A stretch of 64,000 bases of DNA from positions 1,054,001 through 1,118,000 of the forward strand of contig NZ_LN831302.1 in assembly GCF_001488575.1 (NCBI RefSeq). The letters are read 5' to 3'. This DNA is from Halobacterium hubeiense (GTDB lineage: Archaea > Halobacteriota > Halobacteria > Halobacteriales > Halobacteriaceae). A program made the translations under genes and the position numbers. Shown one piece after another: positions 63,002-64,000 of this stretch (within the stretch, counting starts at the first letter, position 1; the number at the start of each line of letters is the position of its first letter). A model generated the notes under the pieces. That model was not told the DNA's origin, did not search any database, and worked only from the letters and a program-made list of their open reading frames with translations.

Positions 63002-63235
63002 CTATTTGACTCGACTTGGTCTTGGTCGCGGCTGATTCTGCGCGTCAACTTCGCCTCGAAGGTACAGCCGCCCCCACGTCGTGATCTCGTAGATGTCCTC
63101 GTGCTGCCGGTCCACGAGACCAGCATCAGCGAGCATCTGACACCGCGCCCGAATCTGTCCGCGCGAAATGTTCATCTCTTCGAAGCGGGGATGCTGGACA
63201 TACAGCTCGTATTCTGAAACCAGACTGCCGCTCAT
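63002..63235 (-). CDS. winged-helix regulator (PhiH1-repressor-like)
   Basis: A 77-residue protein. FEEMNISRGQIRARCQMLADAGLVDRQHEDIYEITTWGRLYLRGEVDA (about residues 18-65) matches the second half of the winged-helix PhiH1-repressor-like family of haloarchaeal viruses (recognition helix, then YEIT..G..YL.GE). The usual first helix is short or replaced, so it may be N-terminally truncated. It may regulate the accessory region. Confidence 0.65.
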   Translation of the reverse strand: MSGSLVSEYELYVQHPRFEEMNISRGQIRARCQMLADAGLVDRQHEDIYEITTWGRLYLRGEVDAQNQPRPRPSRVK

Positions 63236-63257
63236 AGAGAATAGAAGCGATCTCGTC

Positions 63258-63875
63258 TTACTGCGCGGCCTGACGTTTGTAGTCCCGCAGTCGCTTTTGC
63301 ACGTCTTCCATGCAGTCCTCTGGCTTGCGGTCGGAAGGCCAGCTACGGCCGTGGCCGTCCGCGAGGTTTACCCAGAACTGCCGCTCGTCGCTGTCGTAGT
63401 TCACTGACGCGATAGAGTCGAAGTAGAACTCTTCCGTCGAATCACCAATCTCTTCGTTCAGCGAGGGCATCTCGAGTTCTGCGTCGTCGTGGATGATGAG
63501 GGAGTGGTCGGTGACGACGAGCGTGTGCGTTTCGTACACCTTCGACGGCTTCCGGAGGATTTTGCTCCCGCGTTCGTAGTGCGTCCGATACGTTTCCGCG
63601 TTGTCCTCCGGACGAGTCGAGAGTGCTTCCTCGACGACGCGGTCGACTCGCTCGTGGAACCGGTTGAGGACACTCTCGTAGTTGTTGTTGACGTGACGGA
63701 CCCCACCAAAGTACCAGATGAACGGCGACGCGAAGAACGCGAGTGCCCCCAACAGGAATGGCATATCCATCCCCTGACCGATGACACCGCCAACAACGGT
63801 GATCGCTGCGATACTGACCTTTCCATTCCACCCCATAACCCACTGCGGTTTGTTGATTTGGTCCCCTACGGACAT
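63258..63875 (-). CDS. membrane protein with a PH-like domain
   Basis: A 205-residue protein. Two hydrophobic segments (about 18-35 and 38-58: VSIAAITVVGGVIGQ and FLLGALAFFASPFIWYFGG), a coiled-coil-like charged part (ESVLNRFHERVDRVVEEAL), then a beta-rich domain (THTLVVTDHSLIIHDDAELEMP, EEFYFDSIASVNYDSDERQFWVNLADG) that looks like a bacterial PH/bPH domain. GCATTAA on the minus strand (63901-63907) is the likely TATA box. Function unknown. Confidence 0.6.
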   Translation of the reverse strand: MSVGDQINKPQWVMGWNGKVSIAAITVVGGVIGQGMDMPFLLGALAFFASPFIWYFGGVRHVNNNYESVLNRFHERVDRVVEEALSTRPEDNAETYRTHYERGSKILRKPSKVYETHTLVVTDHSLIIHDDAELEMPSLNEEIGDSTEEFYFDSIASVNYDSDERQFWVNLADGHGRSWPSDRKPEDCMEDVQKRLRDYKRQAAQ

Positions 63876-63958
63876 GGCCCACGCTGGAAATTACAGGAAC
63901 TTAATGCTATCTGCTTGATTATAGACGCCGATAATTCGGTACAAGTACACGGACGAAA

Positions 63959-64000
63959 CTACGCGTCTAATTCCCCGACGTCGGGGTCTCCAGCCAGTTG
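63959..64000 (-). CDS. possible C-terminal end of a gene entering from the right
   Basis: The minus strand from the window edge reads QLAGDPDVGELDA and then TAG (63959-63961). The composition is like a haloarchaeal C-terminus, but 13 residues are too few for any call. Confidence 0.3.
   Translation of the reverse strand, partial: QLAGDPDVGELDA

Larger units (their letters stand above)
48925..64000. mobile_element. accessory region beginning at tRNA-Trp, right end outside window
   Basis: Directly after tRNA-Trp the gene content changes to small zinc fingers, a possible replication protein, phage-type regulators, nuclease genes and AT-rich unknowns, with partial duplications. This is typical of an integrated plasmid, provirus or defence island. 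I find no second copy of the tRNA 3' end and no integrase inside the window, so the extent and the mode of entry are open; several elements may be stacked. Confidence 0.55.

Overview
The window is haloarchaeal and most like the genus Halobacterium. The core is strongly GC-rich (45 of 60 bases are G or C in the line at 121-180) and its proteins are acidic. Many genes have a TATA-like box whose far edge lies only about 31-34 bases before the start codon, as in leaderless haloarchaeal mRNAs. The left third reproduces, in the same order, the archaellum-chemotaxis locus I know from Halobacterium salinarum. No sequence search was run; all calls come from reading motifs and layout.

Bases 1-25,400 are the motility locus. 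A MinD-type ATPase is followed by arlJ, arlI, arlH, arlG, arlF and a fused arlCE, then arlD overlapping a soluble Htr transducer, all on the minus strand. A small zinc protein stands divergent to three tandem archaellin genes. Next come a Tat-type exported protein, a HEAT-repeat protein, cheF1 and cheF2, and the minus-strand che operon (cheW1, cheY, cheB, cheA, cheC1, cheC2, cheD, cheR). The transducer and CheW control CheA, CheA phosphorylates CheY and CheB, CheR/CheB/CheC/CheD adapt the receptors, and CheF links CheY to the ArlCDE motor.

Bases 25,400-33,960 are ordinary chromosome with decay: a subtilase remnant, a frameshifted membrane protein gene, a ribbon-helix-helix antitoxin next to a RelE-like toxin with two in-frame stops, a Hrq1-type helicase, an aminotransferase, a PRC-barrel protein, an AEC transporter and a TrkA-N/DHH protein. 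tRNA-Lys(CTT) then carries a 6.5-kb integrated element. It is bounded by a 45-bp perfect direct repeat (34016-34060 and 40515-40559) and carries a tyrosine integrase, a primase-like protein, a lipoprotein, a SWIM protein and small unknown genes.

Bases 40,560-48,750 are core again: a HalX response regulator, a frameshifted double-KaiC ATPase, a histidine kinase, a USP protein, guaB, and small zinc-ribbon and membrane proteins. tRNA-Trp, with its 103-nt intron, ends this part.

From tRNA-Trp to the window end lies a second, larger accessory region with no integrase in view. It holds small zinc-finger proteins, a possible replication protein, strong palindromes, an AbrB-type regulator, a GIY-YIG-like gene with a broken partial copy, and two candidate defence operons. 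One (57461-59776) encodes a DUF4065/SocA-like protein, a PD-(D/E)XK nuclease and a TGT/DpdA-like protein. The other (59845-62892) is a conspicuously AT-rich four-gene unit of unknown function (24 of 60 bases G or C in the line at 60001-60060).
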